Below are positions 8,010 to 16,205 of a stretch of 30,932 nucleotides of DNA, piece after piece. A program made the translations under genes and the position numbers. The DNA lies in NCBI GenBank assembly GCA_964514215.1, contig CAZEPW010000043.1:1-30932 (forward strand), given 5' to 3'. Every line of letters starts with the position of its first letter. The stretch's first letter is position 1. The stretch comes from CAYQUC01 sp964514215 (GTDB taxonomy: Bacteria; Pseudomonadota; Gammaproteobacteria; UBA6429; Thiohalophilaceae). The notes beneath the pieces are model-generated. The model was not told where the DNA came from, did not search any database, and saw only the letters and a list, made by a program, of their open reading frames with translations.

Positions 8010-9515
8010 ATGCCAGAACAACATCAGCAATTAAAAATTTTTTCCTTTAGTGGAAACACCAAAATTCTACACATGTCATGGATCGCTTTTTTCCTGACTT
8101 TTTTTGTATGGTTCAATCATGCGCCATTACAAATCCCCATTATGGCCAGCGTAAATATGTCGCTGTCTGACTGGAAAACCTTATTGTTGTTAAATGTGGC
8201 ACTGACGATTCCCGCCCGAATAATCGTCGGTATGTTAGTTGATAAATACGGACCAAAACGCATTTTTACCGGTTTGCTGGTATTCGGCAGTATCCCCTGT
8301 TTTATGTTTGCACTAGCCGACCAATTTGAACAAATGGCCTTGTCACGGTTTTTATTGGGCGGTGTAGGTGCAGGTTTTGTTATTGGTATACGGCTTATCA
8401 GTGAATGGTTCCCTGCCAAACAAACCGGAGTGGCATCTGGAATCTATGCTGGTTGGGGAAATTTTGGCTCATCAGCGGCTGCCATGACGATTCCGATGAT
8501 TGCATTATTTTTTGGTGGCGAAAATGGCTGGCGCTATGCCATCGGCTCCACCGGACTATTGGCATTAGCCTTTGCATTTGTATTTTACAAAAACATCCAT
8601 GATACCCCTAAAGGCTCAACCTATTTCATACCCAAAAAATCGGGCGCAATGGAAGTCACCAGTAAAAAAGATTTGTGGTTTTATATACTATTTAATATAC
8701 CAATGTACCTTGCACTTGCCGTTATTGCTTTACGATTAGCACCCATAGGAACTGAAATTTTTCCAAAATCAGTATTAGGCACACCATTGTTATCCAATAC
8801 TGCTGTTTATATCATTTGTATTAGCCTAGTTGCATTATATTGGTTTAATATCCGCAAAATATTTCATGTTAATAACGAACACCTAAAGGAACTGATTCCT
8901 GACATCCATCAGTATAAATTTAAACAAGTGGCATTATTATCATTAACCTACATGGTCACATTTGGTTCTGAACTTGCCATCATATCGATGTTGCCAAGTT
9001 TTTTTATTGACAGCTTTAACCTGTCTATCGCTATCGGAGCAGCCATTGCCGGTGCTGTATTTGCATCATTTAATTTATTCGCCCGCCCGCTAGGTGGTTT
9101 ATTAAGTGACAAAATCGGACGCAAAAAAGCCCTGTCAATTCTGCTCGCCGGTGCTGCCATCGGTTATTTTCTAATGGCGCAAATAACATCCGAATGGCAC
9201 ATCGCATTAGCAATTTTAGCAACAATGAGCGCATCATTATTTGTTCACGCAGGTAATGGCGCGGTTTATGCTGTTGTACCATTAATTCGCCGAAGCATAA
9301 CAGGACAAATAGCAGGAATGGTGGGTGCCTATGGTAATGTTGGTGCAGTAATATTTCTCATTATTTTTTCAGTCTCAACAACACCTGTATTTTTTATGAG
9401 TCTTGCAGGATTTGCAGGCGTAATGTTATTACTCATTCAATTTTTAGACGAACCAAAAGGTGCTATTGCAGAAGTACTACCAGACGGTACCGTACAAATG
9501 ATCGAAGTCGAATAA
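8010..9515 (+). CDS. narK: Nitrate/nitrite transporter, NarK/NNP family
   Basis: A 501-residue major facilitator protein with about 12 membrane spans. The first half carries the substrate-site arginine region GIRLISEWFP and a nitrate signature (AGWGNFG). The second half carries the matching signature (VGAYGNVG), as expected for nitrate/nitrite porters. It has cytoplasmic loop motifs KYGPKR and DKIGRKK after TM2 and TM8. It is divergent from nirB under its own sigma54 promoter, so its role here is most likely nitrate uptake for assimilation. The ATG at 8010 follows a modest CAGAGA ribosome site. No neighbour follows closely; the next gene is 439 bases away. Confidence 0.93.
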   Translation: MPEQHQQLKIFSFSGNTKILHMSWIAFFLTFFVWFNHAPLQIPIMASVNMSLSDWKTLLLLNVALTIPARIIVGMLVDKYGPKRIFTGLLVFGSIPCFMFALADQFEQMALSRFLLGGVGAGFVIGIRLISEWFPAKQTGVASGIYAGWGNFGSSAAAMTIPMIALFFGGENGWRYAIGSTGLLALAFAFVFYKNIHDTPKGSTYFIPKKSGAMEVTSKKDLWFYILFNIPMYLALAVIALRLAPIGTEIFPKSVLGTPLLSNTAVYIICISLVALYWFNIRKIFHVNNEHLKELIPDIHQYKFKQVALLSLTYMVTFGSELAIISMLPSFFIDSFNLSIAIGAAIAGAVFASFNLFARPLGGLLSDKIGRKKALSILLAGAAIGYFLMAQITSEWHIALAILATMSASLFVHAGNGAVYAVVPLIRRSITGQIAGMVGAYGNVGAVIFLIIFSVSTTPVFFMSLAGFAGVMLLLIQFLDEPKGAIAEVLPDGTVQMIEVE

Positions 9516-9577
9516 CTAATCTTCCGAAGGAAGATTAGACGCCTTATGGAAGTATAATTTCCGAAGGAAAATTAGAC
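9516..9577. repeat. Palindromic repeat with a second diverged copy, just after narK
   Basis: A perfect 10-bp hairpin begins right after the narK stop: CTAATCTTCC (9516-9525), GAA loop, GGAAGATTAG (9529-9538). A direct copy of its right part recurs at 9558-9577, matching 9521-9540 at 18 of 20 bases with a 37-base period. The core is shared with the hairpin at 48-70 and the tandem units at 1-55 at the far end of the nitrate locus. The first hairpin may also end narK transcription. Confidence 0.75.
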
Positions 9578-9590
9578 TCGTCATCGGCAT

Positions 9591-9623
9591 AAAGTGGTAG
9601 TGATAAGTTTTCACTACCACTTT
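9591..9623. terminator. 13-bp perfect hairpin between narK and the RiPP operon
   Basis: Arms AAAGTGGTAGTGA (9591-9603) and TCACTACCACTTT (9611-9623) with a 7-base loop. This is the strongest hairpin in the 439-base gap (9516-9954). The tail is GTATAAAATC, not a clean U-run. It is a plausible narK terminator, possibly working in both directions. No gene is seen in this gap. Confidence 0.6.
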
Positions 9624-9705
9624 GTATAAAATCAATTTATTTATCCGACACTACAATTAACACTTCAAGACTAAAGTATTTAACAATATTAATACAATCA
9701 AAAAT

Positions 9706-9733
9706 AGTATGTTTAACTTTAATTAAACATACT
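9706..9733 (+). terminator. A/T-rich 11-bp inverted repeat followed by a T-run
   Basis: Arms AGTATGTTTAA (9706-9716) and TTAAACATACT (9723-9733), 6-base loop, followed by TATTTTTTTC. The arrangement resembles an intrinsic terminator with a weak stem. As a symmetrical dyad 222 bases ahead of the precursor gene it could equally be an operator for the RiPP operon. The two readings cannot be separated by sequence alone. Confidence 0.45.
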
Positions 9734-9861
9734 TATTTTTTTCAATATTTCATTTACATCACACCATGTTTCACTTGAATATTTTTATATTTGATCTAGC
9801 ATCTATTTATAGAATAATAATTTTTGTAAATACCGCACATTAATAAATACAATAGTTTCCA

Positions 9862-9897
9862 AGGAATGAACTGTCCATACAGTACTGCTGCATTCCT
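9862..9897 (+). promoter_or_regulatory. Leader hairpin upstream of the precursor peptide gene
   Basis: Outer arms AGGAATG (9862-9868) and CATTCCT (9891-9897) enclose a smaller ACTG/CAGT stem. The structure ends 57 bases before the precursor ATG and is probably in its 5' leader. It could affect mRNA stability or translation. The AGGAATG does not lead an open frame of note. The pairing is seen; the role is speculative. Confidence 0.35.
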
Positions 9898-9954
9898 AAT
9901 CATTAATCTATCTTTAATAAAGCTTACTAAAACTTTAAAATAGAGGATCTCTGT

Positions 9955-10176
9955 ATGAAAAAGGTAATTCGAGATGTCGTTGATTTTTTAACGGCAAACA
10001 ACTCCAACCATACACACGTTTCTGAAGCTACTAGTCATGAACTTGGTTTGATAACATTTAACAGCGAAATTGGCACTACCTGTGATTTAGGTATCCAAAA
10101 TATTTCAATTACTCCAGGAGCCAGTTCAACATGTGGCGGCGGAAACTGTAGCTGTTCCTCTTGTTGTAGTTGGTAG
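9955..10176 (+). CDS. RiPP precursor peptide with Cys/Ser/Thr-rich C-terminal core (azole-type)
   Basis: A 73-residue peptide. Residues 1-56 look like a leader: charged helix-forming start, then an HELGLITF segment and ending ISITPGA. The last 17 residues, SSTCGGGNCSCSSCCSW, hold five Cys, six Ser and one Thr among glycines. This is typical of substrates that YcaO cyclodehydratases convert to thiazoles and oxazoles. The TPGA-S boundary resembles the APGG end of the SagA leader of streptolysin S. A sixth Cys lies at position 43 in the leader. The start ATG follows AGAGG at 9942-9946. It is the first gene ahead of a SagB/C/D-like set on the same strand. I do not recognise a named precursor family; the modification type is inferred from neighbours. 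Confidence 0.85.
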   Translation: MKKVIRDVVDFLTANNSNHTHVSEATSHELGLITFNSEIGTTCDLGIQNISITPGASSTCGGGNCSCSSCCSW

Positions 10177-10257
10177 AAAACAAAATTAAAACCATAATAA
10201 ATGCGGTTAATTAAGACACCAAAACCGAATTTGCCATACCATTAAGGAGGCAGCGAA

Positions 10258-11343
10258 GTGAAAAAAATTATACTTTTATCGATGTCGGTATTGCTGCTAT
10301 TTACAGCAACGAATAGCATCGCACAAACACAAATAACACTAAACCGTGCACAGCTTAAATCGCTTACTGTGGCTGTTGATCAAGCAAAACGAACTTCTGA
10401 TTGGGTTGTTAGCCAAAGATTCAAAGGCAACTTAAATCAAATGAAGCAATTCATTCAAAAAGTAGAAAGTGAAATTAAACGTCAAGGTTTGAGTGAATCC
10501 ATCATTGCGGGTTTTAAAACAGGAGCATATGTAACCATATATGAAGACCCTGATTCTAAACCCATTATAAAGTTTGATGTAGGTTTGCGTGTTGACGGTC
10601 CAATCAAAGTTAAGAAACCATTAAAAATTAAAAATATCGTTCACCAAAAAGCAGCTAAGGTGAATTATCGAGGACCGTATTCAGGTTTGGCTAAAATGCA
10701 TTCGCAATTAAAAATTGTAGCTAATGAAGGCATTACTAAATACAAAACGAAATGGCCTGTCAATTTGATATTTATAACGGATCCAAACACGACTAAATCA
10801 TCAGCAAACTATGTCACTGAATTGATAGTCCCCCTTAAACCAATAAAAACTCAACCATTAACCCGGTTTCAAATCAATGATATTGAAGAGGCATCTCGGA
10901 ATAAGAAAAAAGTTAAATACAATTTGGTTGTGCAAAAGTTTTCTGGGTCAATGGATCAAATAGAGTTATACCTAAAGCAATTTATGTCACAACTCAGCAA
11001 ACAAGGAGTAGACAAACAAATTAGTATCACCTCGAGACCAATCGTGATACTTGAGGGTAATCCAGACAAAGAAAAGAAACTTAAAATGCAAATTGGATTT
11101 CCAATAAAAAAAGACGTTGCAGTAAAAAAACCACTAAAAATAAAAAAAATAAAATATAAAAAAGCTATCCAATATACTCATAGTGGTGAATACAGTGATT
11201 TGTCCAAAATTTATAAGCGAGTAATAAAAGGATTAAAACATGACATGAAATCAAAGCCGGTAATGTTACGTTTACTAACCAATCCCCGCTGGGCTAAGAC
11301 ATCAAAAGATATAAAAGTAGAAATTATAGTTCCACTCGGTTAA
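10258..11343 (+). CDS. Exported protein with two tandem GyrI-like small-molecule-binding domains
   Basis: A 361-residue protein with a Sec signal peptide ending near ...NSIA|QTQ. The mature part is an internal duplication of about 160 residues. Each half has an amphipathic strand-helix segment (RFKGNLNQMKQFI; KFSGSMDQIELYL), a KKPLKIK segment near residues 118 and 288, then a (RGP/SGE)YS-L motif and a strand ending in IVPL. This is the layout of the GyrI-like/AraC effector-binding fold (PF06445). Members bind hydrophobic small molecules; E. coli GyrI (SbmC) protects gyrase from the azole peptide microcin B17. Here the protein is exported and sits between precursor and modification genes, so a binding or immunity role toward the peptide product is attractive but inferred. 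GTG start with AAGGAGG seven bases before it. Confidence 0.65.
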   Translation: MKKIILLSMSVLLLFTATNSIAQTQITLNRAQLKSLTVAVDQAKRTSDWVVSQRFKGNLNQMKQFIQKVESEIKRQGLSESIIAGFKTGAYVTIYEDPDSKPIIKFDVGLRVDGPIKVKKPLKIKNIVHQKAAKVNYRGPYSGLAKMHSQLKIVANEGITKYKTKWPVNLIFITDPNTTKSSANYVTELIVPLKPIKTQPLTRFQINDIEEASRNKKKVKYNLVVQKFSGSMDQIELYLKQFMSQLSKQGVDKQISITSRPIVILEGNPDKEKKLKMQIGFPIKKDVAVKKPLKIKKIKYKKAIQYTHSGEYSDLSKIYKRVIKGLKHDMKSKPVMLRLLTNPRWAKTSKDIKVEIIVPLG

Positions 11344-11368
11344 GTACTCGAAATCTATAATATATAAA

Positions 11369-11395
11369 ACACCTAAGCAAATAATGCTTAGGTGT
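11369..11395 (+). terminator. 11-bp hairpin inside the RiPP operon, after the GyrI-like gene
   Basis: Arms ACACCTAAGCA (11369-11379) and TGCTTAGGTGT (11385-11395), 5-base loop, no proper U-tract. It probably separates abundant precursor/binding-protein mRNA from the enzyme genes by partial termination or 3'-end protection, a common RiPP layout. In the remaining gap up to 11534 there is a TATAAT at 11505-11510 without a convincing -35, so an internal promoter is possible. Confidence 0.55.
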
Positions 11396-11534
11396 AGTTC
11401 TTAAAAGTAAAATAAAAATACTAGAATATAATAATTTTCATACACATTTTGTGTAACTCAAAATAACAACAATAGAAAAGACTCATTAAAATTCTACTGA
11501 ATTCTATAATTGAGTCGAGGTGTGAAGTATCTGT

Positions 11535-12683
11535 ATGGCCTTGGATGTCTATTTGACAAATGCGTGTAATCTCCATTGTAAATATTGTTTTAATATGGAA
11601 CGTGAAGATGCACCAAGAATTCCTCTCAAAGATGTATGTGATATTTTAGAAGCCGCATACCAAAATGGACATCGATATATTTCAATAACTGGCGGTGAAC
11701 CCTTTCTTTATAAAAAAATATTTGAAGTCATTGAATTTGCTCATAATTTGGGATTTTGGATTAACATACTAACTCATGGTGGATTATTTAACCAAGAAAA
11801 AGTAGACAAGCTAAAAAAATATTGGCGATTACGAGTACGAATTAGTCTTGATGGTCCTAATAATAAAACTCACGATTTATTACGTGGTGAAGGCACATTC
11901 AACAATACCATCAATAAAATCAAGTTACTGGTATCCAATGGCATCAATGTCGGAATTGGCGTTACGGTTTCTGAAAACAATTTATCATCAATGGATCAGA
12001 TGTTTACCTTGTGTTTAGAAAACAAAGTCAATTTTGTACGTTTCACACCAGTTGCCCGAGTTAAAAAAGGTAAATCGGCAAATATCACAGAATCCTTGCA
12101 CGTCACACTATTACAAAAAATTATTGAATTGACATTAGCAAATAAAGATAGAGTTGAGTTATCAACCAGCCCGACCAAAGACATTCCTATTTCGATAAAT
12201 GCGTTAACAACAAGACGCTGCATGGCAGGAAAACTTTTTTTTGGCGTAACACCGGATAAAAAAATACTACCTTGTCCATTGTTAATTGAAAGCCAAAATA
12301 TAAAAACAACTATTTTTAAAGACCAAAGCAGTTTTGATACGGTAACACAACAAATGGATACTCTGTTTTCAGAAATAAAACCTCAACTAGAAGGTATTTG
12401 TCAAAACTGTGAATTTAACACCGTGTGTTATGGCGGATGTTTAGCAGAAAAGCTTTCTTTTGATCGTAATCTACATTCAGAGCAACCCATTTGCACAAAG
12501 AAAATTCTTGAAAGTTTAACAGATAAATATAGTAAAACGGATATTGAACAACTTGTTGCAAGCTGGCTCACCCAAATGCGAAGCTCACTTGAAGACGATT
12601 CTGTTCATGCTTGTATGCGCCATTCACCATTCTGGAGTGTCAATTTCAAAATGACAAATGAATGGAAAAAAAAATACCAATAA
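11535..12683 (+). CDS. Radical SAM/SPASM peptide-modifying enzyme
   Basis: A 382-residue protein. The radical SAM [4Fe-4S] motif is C11-NLH-C15-KY-C18, followed by the SAM-binding GGEP motif. The C-terminal SPASM-type set is C229, C247, C289, C292, C298, C302 and C320, enough for auxiliary clusters, as in enzymes that make thioether, C-C or other links on ribosomal peptides. There is no N-terminal leader-binding (RRE) domain, since the first cluster cysteine is already at residue 11. Leader binding would have to come from the E1-like protein encoded at 13726. About 60 residues follow the last cysteine. An in-frame stop at 11523-11525 fixes the start at 11535; the ribosome site is modest (GAAG). 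The frame ends 13 bases before the SagB-like start. The substrate is inferred to be the 73-residue precursor. Confidence 0.85.
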   Translation: MALDVYLTNACNLHCKYCFNMEREDAPRIPLKDVCDILEAAYQNGHRYISITGGEPFLYKKIFEVIEFAHNLGFWINILTHGGLFNQEKVDKLKKYWRLRVRISLDGPNNKTHDLLRGEGTFNNTINKIKLLVSNGINVGIGVTVSENNLSSMDQMFTLCLENKVNFVRFTPVARVKKGKSANITESLHVTLLQKIIELTLANKDRVELSTSPTKDIPISINALTTRRCMAGKLFFGVTPDKKILPCPLLIESQNIKTTIFKDQSSFDTVTQQMDTLFSEIKPQLEGICQNCEFNTVCYGGCLAEKLSFDRNLHSEQPICTKKILESLTDKYSKTDIEQLVASWLTQMRSSLEDDSVHACMRHSPFWSVNFKMTNEWKKKYQ

Positions 12684-12696
12684 AGGAGATAATATT

Positions 12697-13692
12697 TTGG
12701 AAAAGACTATCGATTTAAAACAATCGAAAGCAGATCAACACAAAGCTCAAAAAAAACAAATGACATCAGAGCAGTTTTACGAACAGGAATTACCAACAGT
12801 CGCAAAAATTGTGATGTTCAATAATAATCTTCCGATGTCACTTTATTCTGATTCCACAGGCGTAAAATCACCTGAAGTGGTCTTTCGCGGACTTAACTTG
12901 TCAAAAAATAGACTTATCAGTGAGCAATACCTACTTAATTTTAAACGTAGCCAAGCTGATCTTGGCGTTGTTATTGGTGTTAATAATTATAAGTTACCTG
13001 AAGTTGTATCAACCTTGGTTAATCGAGATAAAGAAGAAGAAATTGAAGATCGAATTACGCTACCGCCTTATCAAAAAGTTCGCGCTCCAATAGGCTCCGT
13101 GATTCGTAGCCGTCGAAGTATTCGACATTATTCCGGCCAAGTTTTAAAATTAACAGAACTGTCTACCCTGCTTTATTATGCCAATGGTATTTCAGGATCC
13201 TTACCTGTTGAAGGCATACCGGAAACCGCAAGTTTAGGGAAATCAGATAAAATTGAATTACGTAATTCAGTGTCAGGTGGTGGCCTATACCCATTACGGC
13301 TTTATGTATTTGCCTTAAATGTTGAAAACTTAGCCCCTGCTATTTACCGTTATATGCCAAAACATCATGCCTTAAAAAAAGAAGGAGCAATTAATGATGT
13401 TTCAAAAATTGCGGATTTAGCACAATTTGGTGATATTGAAATTGATAAAGCCAATTTTATGTTGGTCTATGTTTATCGTCTATTTGAAAACTCCAGAAAA
13501 TACGGTGAAGCCGGTATGGCTTTTGCTTTTATTGAAGCCGGATCAATATCAAGCAATGTGCATTTAATCAGCACTGCACTCAATATTGGTAGCTGTGATG
13601 TTGGCGGTTTTTCAAAAAATAAATTCGAAAAAATGTTACATGCAGATGGTATTACCAGCCACATGATTCATTTAACCGTATTAGGAAAATAA
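12697..13692 (+). CDS. SagB-type azoline dehydrogenase (FMN, nitroreductase fold)
   Basis: A 331-residue SagB/ThcOx-family protein that oxidises azolines to azoles with FMN. The nitroreductase domain starts with the RSRRSIRHYSG motif, which binds FMN phosphate in this family, and contains the SGGGLYPL motif of the SagB group. The N-terminal extension with an YLLNFKRSQAD segment is also typical of SagB. An ATG at 12658 lies in frame, but it is inside the radical SAM gene with no ribosome site. TTG at 12697 has AGGAG at 12684-12688, eight bases upstream, and makes the genes adjacent rather than overlapping, so TTG is chosen. It is one of the three core azole-forming genes, with the E1-like and YcaO proteins that follow. 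Confidence 0.9.
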   Translation: MEKTIDLKQSKADQHKAQKKQMTSEQFYEQELPTVAKIVMFNNNLPMSLYSDSTGVKSPEVVFRGLNLSKNRLISEQYLLNFKRSQADLGVVIGVNNYKLPEVVSTLVNRDKEEEIEDRITLPPYQKVRAPIGSVIRSRRSIRHYSGQVLKLTELSTLLYYANGISGSLPVEGIPETASLGKSDKIELRNSVSGGGLYPLRLYVFALNVENLAPAIYRYMPKHHALKKEGAINDVSKIADLAQFGDIEIDKANFMLVYVYRLFENSRKYGEAGMAFAFIEAGSISSNVHLISTALNIGSCDVGGFSKNKFEKMLHADGITSHMIHLTVLGK

Positions 13693-13725
13693 CCAAACAA
13701 AAAATAATAACATGAGGACAAACGC

Positions 13726-14847
13726 ATGACAGAGAAGCCTATACCCTGCGCTTACATACTTAAAGAAGGGGTGCGAGTATTTTTAACCAGCCAGGAAATT
13801 CGTTTTCGCAAAGGTATTTGGAATTTTAATGAAGCGGTTATTAGTCTTGTCGACCAAGAAAAACCATTAATCGCATTTTTTAATGCCGTTGCAACACAAC
13901 TAATTAATAACCAAGAGGTGAATATCGACATTATTGCTGAATCACAAGCCATTCAGCAGACAACGTTAAATCAATATATGGAAGTATTAGAAGGACTAAA
14001 ACAACAGCAGTTTCTTTATTCCGCTAATAAAAATGAAGCAACACGTATCGTCAGCGCATTATTAGGTGGCAACCTTTCCGGTTTTGAAGAATTTGTTAGT
14101 GGCGCACGCCCAGTCGTTTTTATCAGCGACAATGATTACGCCAAAAATGCTGCTTTGCTGATGGCAAAGGAAATCAACCTGCCATTAGATGTTCTTGATG
14201 AGCAATTTGTTCGTGAGTTATCCAAAGTGGATCTCACCACTCGAACCGAAGCTATCGAATACCGCGAATCTCTCGCAAAGTTTGAAAAGGTTTTATCAAG
14301 CTACTGTTGTGTTGTTGCATGTATTTCTGAACCTAATTTAACCATGTTACGTAATTTAAATCGAGTTTTAGTAAAAGCAGAAAAGCCATTAATACTTGGC
14401 ATGCTCGATGGCCCCTTCTCTACTGTTTTATCAACGCTGGCAACACAAAGTGGTTGTTTTGAATGTTATGAACAACGAATGTTGGCTCGATTGGAAGATA
14501 CCATGGTATACCATAAATACATACGTGACAGAAACCAAGCTGGAATGACAAGTAGCTTTGGTGGACTTAACGGCCCGTGGTTCTCACCACCATTACATAT
14601 CTTAACGGGTTCCGTCATTTCAGAAGCATTTTTATATTCAACCTTAAATATGTTGCGCTTGGCTGGACGTGTCATCAGTACCTATTTACCATTATTAGAA
14701 ATTCAGGCACAAGATATTTTACGAGTACCCTATTGCCCGGCATGTGGTTCGATCTCTACCGCAGAAATGGATGAAATGTATACTAGTTCAAAGCAAATTA
14801 TTAGTGATATGTTAGCCAGTGTTGAACTGCAAGAAGGCGACTCATGA
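13726..14847 (+). CDS. E1-like (Ocin-ThiF/SagC-type) leader-binding cyclodehydratase partner
   Basis: A 373-residue protein of the azole-RiPP E1-like family. Residues about 5-100 resemble the winged-helix leader-binding domain (RRE). The rest matches the ThiF-like scaffold, with paired zinc-binding CxxC motifs at C244/C247 (in GCFECYEQR) and C337/C340 (CPAC). This protein recruits the precursor leader and activates the YcaO partner. It is separate from YcaO here, as in SagC/SagD, not fused. It has a GAGG ribosome site and a 4-base ATGA overlap with the YcaO gene, implying translational coupling and equal production. Having the only recognisable RRE, it may also present the peptide to the radical SAM enzyme. 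Confidence 0.88.
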   Translation: MTEKPIPCAYILKEGVRVFLTSQEIRFRKGIWNFNEAVISLVDQEKPLIAFFNAVATQLINNQEVNIDIIAESQAIQQTTLNQYMEVLEGLKQQQFLYSANKNEATRIVSALLGGNLSGFEEFVSGARPVVFISDNDYAKNAALLMAKEINLPLDVLDEQFVRELSKVDLTTRTEAIEYRESLAKFEKVLSSYCCVVACISEPNLTMLRNLNRVLVKAEKPLILGMLDGPFSTVLSTLATQSGCFECYEQRMLARLEDTMVYHKYIRDRNQAGMTSSFGGLNGPWFSPPLHILTGSVISEAFLYSTLNMLRLAGRVISTYLPLLEIQAQDILRVPYCPACGSISTAEMDEMYTSSKQIISDMLASVELQEGDS

Positions 14848-16205
14848 ATTTAACTCGGCGTTACCCTTATAGCACCCACCTCGTTGATGATGTCTTGAAA
14901 TCAATTTGTGGTGAACACGGTGGAATTGCAAAAAGTTTATTGGCCAGCCCATTGAAATACGCCGAAGGTTTAAAAATTAAATCAATTGTTGCCAATATGC
15001 CAAACTATCATAAGGTCTTACTCAACCCAGAGCTAGACATGCAGTATCATTTAAGTGGTTATGGTATTTATTATGAAGAAGCATTAATTCGACTGGCCGG
15101 TGAAGCAATAGAGCGATATTCATTGATGGTTGCTCAATATACACTTGGAGAAAGATTACAATACGCAAGTTACCGGGAAATAAGTAAACGCGGCACGGTT
15201 ATACCATTTGAATATTTAAATTTATTTAGTGACAGTGATTATAAGAAATTAAATAAATCAGATTATAAAGGAATAAAAAAACTCGAATTGGATGATGTTG
15301 TTGGTTGGGTTAAATGTCCTTCACTCATCGATCCCGAACATGAAATTTGGGTGCCGGCACAAATGCTTTTTGTTGGTTATAGAATGAATCGAGATAAAGG
15401 TGAAGTTGCATTTAGCCCCGGGTTTTCAACAGGCACAGCGTCTCATTCATCCGTAACCAAAGCGTTACAAAATTCCATTCTTGAATTCATCGAAATTGAT
15501 GCGTTGATGGTCAACTGGTATACCAGTCGAAAAGCACCAGCGGTTATCATGGATAACTTAACAATCAGTGGTATGTTCCCCGAATTATTTTGCACTGATT
15601 CCCGTTATGACGTAATGGCTGTTGATTTACGGGTGCTTGATAGCGTTGATGCGGCTGTATTAGGTGCAATATTGATCAATAAAAAACACCAACGCCCGCT
15701 AATTGTGTTTGGAGCCCAAGCCAGCCTCGATCCAGTACACGCCTATTATCGTGGTTTGATGGAATCCATCGCGATCGCATTTCTTGGCATTTACGGTCCA
15801 TTGTATTTACCGGAACAATATTTTAACAATTCAGCAAATGAAGCATTTACCGATCTTGATCGTAATGTATCCTTTTTTGCGTCCCCCGAATATGCCGAAA
15901 TTAAATTAAAAATCATTCAAGATTTAATTGGCAAACCAACTGCCTTATCAGCTATGCCTAATTATCAAACTGGAGATGTTAAAAAAGAGACCGTCAAATT
16001 AATAAAACAAATATCAACTGTTTCTGAATTTGCCGTGTTTCTCGATATCACACCACCCGAAACATCAGCAAAAGGATGGCATGTCATGCGTACATTTATT
16101 CCAGAACTCGTCACAATGTGTGTTCCGGGCGTTCCGTATAGCAATCATCCCAGAATTAAGGAATTCGGAGGTATCACAAATGAGTACCCTCATCCTCTAC
16201 CTTAA
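14844..16205 (+). CDS. YcaO cyclodehydratase (SagD-type)
   Basis: A 453-residue YcaO-domain protein that uses ATP to turn Cys, Ser and Thr of the precursor into azolines. The ATP-binding motif GEAIERYS is near residue 90, and the second acidic motif STGTASHSS...ILEFIEIDA is near residues 195-220. The protein ends exactly in PHPLP, the C-terminal PxPxP motif that azoline-forming YcaO proteins use to complete the active site. The reading frame end is therefore reliable. It overlaps the upstream E1-like gene by 4 bases and the downstream CAAX protease by 26 bases. It is the central enzyme of the operon; whether Ser/Thr as well as Cys are cyclised cannot be told from sequence. Confidence 0.93.
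   Translation: MNLTRRYPYSTHLVDDVLKSICGEHGGIAKSLLASPLKYAEGLKIKSIVANMPNYHKVLLNPELDMQYHLSGYGIYYEEALIRLAGEAIERYSLMVAQYTLGERLQYASYREISKRGTVIPFEYLNLFSDSDYKKLNKSDYKGIKKLELDDVVGWVKCPSLIDPEHEIWVPAQMLFVGYRMNRDKGEVAFSPGFSTGTASHSSVTKALQNSILEFIEIDALMVNWYTSRKAPAVIMDNLTISGMFPELFCTDSRYDVMAVDLRVLDSVDAAVLGAILINKKHQRPLIVFGAQASLDPVHAYYRGLMESIAIAFLGIYGPLYLPEQYFNNSANEAFTDLDRNVSFFASPEYAEIKLKIIQDLIGKPTALSAMPNYQTGDVKKETVKLIKQISTVSEFAVFLDITPPETSAKGWHVMRTFIPELVTMCVPGVPYSNHPRIKEFGGITNEYPHPLP

Noticed and set aside
9591..9623. Mobile-element terminal inverted repeat
   Set aside because: The two arms are only 7 bases apart and form a simple hairpin. No transposase or matching distant copy was found.
16030..16179. N-terminal extension of the first CAAX protease
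   Set aside because: The upstream part overlaps YcaO sequence that ends in the required PHPLP motif. The internal ATG at 16180 has GGAGG and a normal membrane-protein start.
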